Assembly: GCA_947172415.1 (NCBI GenBank)
Contig: OX359198.1
Span: 4,557,401-4,621,400 of the forward strand
Direction of reading: 5' to 3'
Source of the DNA: Chondrosia reniformis
Taxonomy: Eukaryota; Porifera; Demospongiae; Chondrillida; Chondrillidae
DNA: 64,000 nt
Both the position numbers and the translations under genes were made by a program. Shown piece after piece: positions 60,501 to 64,000 of the stretch. Below the pieces are notes generated by a model. That model was not told the origin of the DNA. It ran no database searches and worked only from the letters and a program-made list of their open reading frames with translations. The number at the start of each line of letters is the position of its first letter. Within the stretch, counting starts at the first letter, position 1.

Positions 60501-63500
60501 CTTTACTTTCAACTTATGAAAAGGAGATAAAAAGATTAAGGAGGTATATAATGTCTTGTTACGTTAGTTAAACCAGCAACATACGTACATACCTACATAA
60601 CTATAATCTCACAATGTGTAATATCTTTTTAATCAAATTTGTGACTATTAATTGGACAATAATATGTTAAGTGTGACTTACGTAATTCTTGTAACTACCA
60701 TTTGAAAAGTTGCAACTGTTTGAAGCATCTTGTTCCTACTCAGTAGACCAATTGAAGTTTGTACATAGGCAACTGTATACTGAATGTTAGTTTGCATGTT
60801 TCTTTCTCTATAATTATCTCCATTAGTTCATAATATTCTTCCTGTTTTTCTAGTTTACTGCAGGAACAGCAGGGTGGTAAAGTGTCTGCTAAAAACTCAA
60901 TGCAGATACTTGGAATGGAGAGTCATCTCCAGGAAGCCATCCGGGAAAAGGTTTTTATTTAACTATGGAAAAGCTCCATAACACTTGTATATGTATGTAT
61001 ACCCCTATATGTATATATACTGTACATATAGGGGTATATGTATACACATATAGGGGCATATATGTATACCCCTAAGAGTCTCCGTCTTAAAGCTGTACTG
61101 TGGGTATTTATAAAGCACTTGTTCTCTTTGATGATTAGGCTGAAGTGATGACTGAACTGGAGAAGAGGTCTCTAGAGATAGCCCAAGCTAATGCTGATAA
61201 AGAGCAACTGGAAGATAAAATCAAAAATTTGGAAGAGCAATTGGTTAGTACTTACATATCTCCATCTCTGTACACCTTTTAAGTGTGCTGTTGTCATACT
61301 AGTTTGCTAAACATACTTACGTATGCAATAAAGTGTAAGCACACATTACACAATGTACTTTACATACATACTTTATAGCACTTGTGTGCTGATGTGCTGT
61401 TTGTATTAAATTTTGTATTCTTGTTTTGAATTTAACACTAAATTGCTGAGTGGCTATATTTATGTAAAATGACCTCCCTAGTATTTTATCATGTTGTCAC
61501 ATTGTAATAAACACTCCTGATCCCCTCTCGAGTTGAAGGGTATTATTGCTATACGTACATGCATATACCAGGACCACTAAAGTCCAATTTCACTATCCTA
61601 ACAATTTTGTAGTTAACTGGTGGAACTAAATCTGAAAATTCCATTGAATTTAAAGAAGCAGTTAAGAAGCTTCAAACAGAATATGATGAAAAGTGAGTGC
61701 TCTAGACAAAACCCAGAGTTGACAGTTTAGCTTACAGTAAAACCTGGAGAACAGGAGGCACTGGGATTAATAGATTTTGCACATTTTATACATGGAATGC
61801 AGATACGTAGCATATTCTTCTTTTTATAACATGTTTCAAATGCAAAAACCACTAATTCAAAGTCAATATGATAGCTAATCTCCTAATCAGATGAATGGAA
61901 CTTATGCCTGCATTTGGACTCCTATAAACGTATAGTATTCGCATCATTGCTACATAGTATCGGTATTACTAAAAGTAAAGTAAGAATGTTTCGACTAGAC
62001 CTGTTTGAAATCTTAATCACCTCTCAATACCACAAGTGTTTTACCTAGCTATTGTTTCTTTGCTCTTAAGTGTAGTCATTCACTGAAGTTACAATTTAAG
62101 TGATTGTTGTAGTATTCACTAATCACTTTTAATTGTAACAGTTTGAATTTAAGGCTACTTTATGGAACATGTTGTTTACAAAAGTGTACTTCAGGTATTA
62201 TCTTTGGGCCTTCACTTTGAAAGCTTTAGTAGCATAGTACAGTAGTATGTACTTCAAAGTTAGTCTATTTACCTTTAATATATTGTGTACATGGAAAATT
62301 GGTTATATATGTGAATAATCATAGTAATAATTGAAATTGTAATAATTGTAATCATTGTCAAACATTATAAAGAGGGAAAGCATTACATATTACGGGAATT
62401 GAGTTTAGGATCCACCAGTTCTCAGTCCCTGAACTACAATTTTGTACAGAAATGCTCCATTCATGATTCTCTCTTAAATAACCTCCCAACTAGTGTAGTT
62501 TCCATTTAATATGCTCATCAGTGGTGATTCAACTGCAGCTTATTTCATTTATATATTTGTCTACATGAAGATAGAAATAGTAATTTTGTCCTGATTGTAT
62601 TTTAATATGGCTACTCAATGAATCAAATTTCCTGGTTTAGATTTCAACAATTGGAGATGGAGAGGCTTGCACTTGCAAAGGAAAAGGAATATCTAAAGAA
62701 GCAACAAGAGGATATTCAGAAAGGGTTGAGCAACTTGGGTGAGAACAACTTGTGTTTTTATGATAACTGTTGCTGCAGCAAGATGTGAATCTTATTTATC
62801 CACAAGATACATGAAGTCTCTTATTGTCTGAAGATACTACCTATTCAGGGCTGCATAAAGGGGGGCAAGGGGGGAAATGCCCCCTAGACAACTTACTATA
62901 GAGAACATGATCCCCCTAAACTTTTTCAGCACCCTCATATATACCATCCACCCTAAATTTTAAGAATGTTTATTTTGCTCAACCCCTGGACCCAAGTTCT
63001 GCATGCAGCTATTAGCTATTTCTAATTAATGTTTAATATCTTCCTACTAACTCTACAGCCTTTTTATGATATTCCCTCAATAATGACTGATTACATATGT
63101 ATTACATACTTCTTTTCTTATAGATTTATCTGATAATTCTGGAAAAGGATCTGCTGATTCTGCTACAAGTATACACATGTCACTATCCGAGCGTTTCAAT
63201 AGGTAACATATTGTGTATTATATTATTTTTAGGAAATAGAATCAATTCTGCTGCAAGTATGTCTTCAGTAAGTACATATGTACGTTACTTATGTCTTATT
63301 TGTCTTTGGATTGACTGAAGTTAAGCTGCTGAGGCTACATGTCTTCTTGTGTATATACGTACATTTATCATCATTTTAACTTTGAAATTGCCCCACCCAC
63401 TCTGTGAGTCATGAACTCTCTAATAGACAGAATAAGCATTCTTAATGGAACTGAAGTAAAATGATGATTTGCCCCAGATATAGGGTTTGCTTTAGATATA

Positions 63501-64000
63501 AAGTCTCTATTATGTCAATAGCTTTATCATATGGTCCATAAGTGTTTGTTACTTATGTCTACTAGATAAATCAGGAGGAGGTACAGACAGTTATTATGCA
63601 GACTAATGGTATGTACGTATGTAATTGGTACATATTATCAATCAGATAGACTGTTTGCTAAGTGCATTGTTATGCATACACATATACCAAAGTATATTAG
63701 TTTCTATCTGAGATGTTAATATTCAAAGTTTACAGTATTACTCTCTTATATTTGGAGAGATGTCATGGTAAACACGGTAGTCCTATGCCATAGTCTTTTT
63801 CACTCTTATTCTACTATGGAAATTATTACATCAGGCTACAATATGGCTCCATTCATGATAATGGTTTACTAAATCTGTCTGTGTAGATAAATTTAGTTTT
63901 ACGTACACTTTATTAGTGTACTTTTGTCATCACATGGTAAACAAGTAGCTTAAAAGACGAGAATGATAGAACTAATACGTACTGAAATATACGAGGAGAA
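45512..64000 (+). CDS. Kinesin with N-terminal motor, first 21 exons (3' end outside window)
   Basis: Exons 45,512-45,615; 51,747-51,874; 56,612-56,688; 57,031-57,117; 57,308-57,331; 57,653-57,773; 58,179-58,267; 58,330-58,413; 58,618-58,783; 58,966-59,027; 59,640-59,718; 59,901-59,979; 60,116-60,211; 60,448-60,543; 60,854-60,950; 61,139-61,243; 61,613-61,692; 62,641-62,738; 63,124-63,202; 63,240-63,267; 63,566-63,608; all phases agree. After about 65 residues of non-motor leader comes [10 protein letters not shown], then the P-loop [14 protein letters not shown], switch I NRESSRSH, switch [28 protein letters not shown] and a neck ([15 protein letters not shown]). Coiled-coil follows ([20 protein letters not shown] and onward). 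It is an ATP-driven microtubule motor of plus-end type by layout. The loop after switch II ([20 protein letters not shown]) departs from the usual form. I cannot place the subfamily. Exon 2 uses an internal GTAAGT donor at 51,875, chosen because only it keeps phase with exon 3. Confidence 0.9.
50590..50840 (-). mobile_element. Dispersed repeat carrying a full hammerhead-like motif
   Basis: Shares long segments with 51,105-51,395 (GGGCTCATCAGTGTGGTATAC, TGAGACACTTGTGGTTTC against TGAAACACTTGTGGTTTC, and the CAACC...CAGTCAT part). There is no coding capacity. The minus strand carries the ribozyme-like motif described separately. The second copy keeps stem I and CTGATGA but has TAAA in place of GAAA. 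Confidence 0.7.
50716..50760 (-). ncRNA. Hammerhead-ribozyme-like motif, best in window
   Basis: Minus strand, 5' to 3': ACCACA; CTGATGA; stem II GCCCT-AAAG-AGGGT (four Watson-Crick pairs and a G-U); GAAA; short CAGCTA; TC; TGTGGT. ACCACA and TGTGGT form a perfect 6-bp stem I and both invariant boxes are exact. The order is that of a type-I hammerhead with a minimal stem III, predicted to cut after ATC. Activity is inferred. Confidence 0.7.
52150..52560. repeat. Minisatellite, about 35-bp unit, about 11 copies
   Basis: Units of the form GGCTACAGGGAGGTGTCTAT followed by AG(A/C)GAGGGTTACATT, some with a GGT insertion. It lies in kinesin intron 2. The open frame that runs out of it (52,494-52,754) has no sign of being a gene. 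Confidence 0.9.
52561..55830. other. Kinesin intron 2, central part
   Basis: No exon found. 53,965-54,115 is a minus-strand copy of the SINE-like repeat of 10,895-11,150, cut before the hammerhead core. 54,920-55,040 is an inverted repeat with ends TTATCTTTGAGCATCAGCAA and its complement (two further GTTGCTGATG-like phrases follow to 55,240). 55,625-55,730 is a minus-strand tRNA-derived SINE. Confidence 0.65.
55832..56040. repeat. Minisatellite, 45-bp unit, about 4.6 copies
   Basis: Units start CCTCTTTCTTGTGGGAGGGA and end ATCAAAGACCCCG, practically identical to one another. 45 is a multiple of 3, so the plus strand stays open with a 15-residue period ([15 protein letters not shown]). It lies in kinesin intron 2; the open frame is not an exon of the motor. 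Confidence 0.92.
60990..61080. repeat. Cluster of small palindromes (CCCCTATATG type)
   Basis: TATACCCCTATATGTATATA, CATATAGGGGTATATGTATA, CATATAGGGGCATATATG and TATACCCCTAAG alternate in orientation, forming stacked hairpins in kinesin intron 15. Probably slippage of a small inverted repeat. Confidence 0.7.
62370..62450 (-). mobile_element. tRNA-derived SINE copy, decayed
   Basis: Minus strand has GTAGTTCAGGGACTGAGAAC and GAATTCAATTCCCGTAATAT-like A and B box remnants, weaker than the 42,588-42,682 copy. In kinesin intron 17. A further dispersed repeat, partner of 37,255-37,400, lies at 62,850-62,995. Confidence 0.45.

Overview
This window is nuclear DNA from a eukaryote, most likely an early-branching animal such as a sponge. 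It is AT-rich. Genes are split into many short exons with GT-AG introns of mostly 50-1500 bp, and the gene set is metazoan (PCNA, POLR3D, URM1, a kinesin, a secreted VWC-domain protein). The space between exons is packed with mobile DNA: Penelope-like elements (PLEs), non-LTR retrotransposon tails, tRNA-derived SINEs, fold-back elements, MITEs and minisatellites. The assignment to sponges is an inference from style, not from a marker gene.

Left part (1-25.3 kb, minus strand): a cluster of related genes carrying a KH RNA-binding domain split by an intron at a conserved place. Gene B (7,615-12,411) and gene A (17,053-24,362) share the same exon order, with matching phases at most junctions. They share a KH domain at the visible N-terminal end and a long conserved region that I do not recognise. 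A third copy, gene C (5,618-6,251), is reduced to its two KH exons. A segmental duplication of about 5.5 kb in direct orientation (1-5,506 and 22,997-28,465) carries the last four PCNA exons and the KH exons of gene A. The left copy abuts the broken end of gene C, and its PCNA part is a pseudogene.

Middle (26-38 kb): a complete seven-exon PCNA gene (26,049-32,909, minus) lies head-to-head with a complete nine-exon POLR3D gene (33,240-37,825, plus). They encode the replication sliding clamp and the RPC4 subunit of RNA polymerase III. PCNA intron 3 holds a TA-flanked MITE and a roughly 3-kb DNA element with eroded inverted repeats, coding for a THAP-like protein on one strand and a SWIM zinc finger plus YqaJ-type nuclease on the other.

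Right part (38.5-64 kb): a complete six-exon secreted protein with a TIL-like domain and three VWC domains (38,541-42,913, minus); a two-exon URM1 gene (43,878-45,430, minus); and, starting 81 bp away on the other strand, a kinesin whose first 21 exons run to the window end. One VWC-gene intron contains a 54-bp x 14 minisatellite, and the kinesin introns carry two more arrays.

The most striking signal outside the genes is a set of hammerhead-ribozyme-like motifs (CTGANGA, hairpin, GAAA, short closing stem). They occur in at least six places in several repeat families: PLE-type termini, a dispersed SINE-like repeat, and a paired repeat in kinesin intron 1. The best (50,716-50,760, minus) has a perfect 6-bp stem I and a full core.
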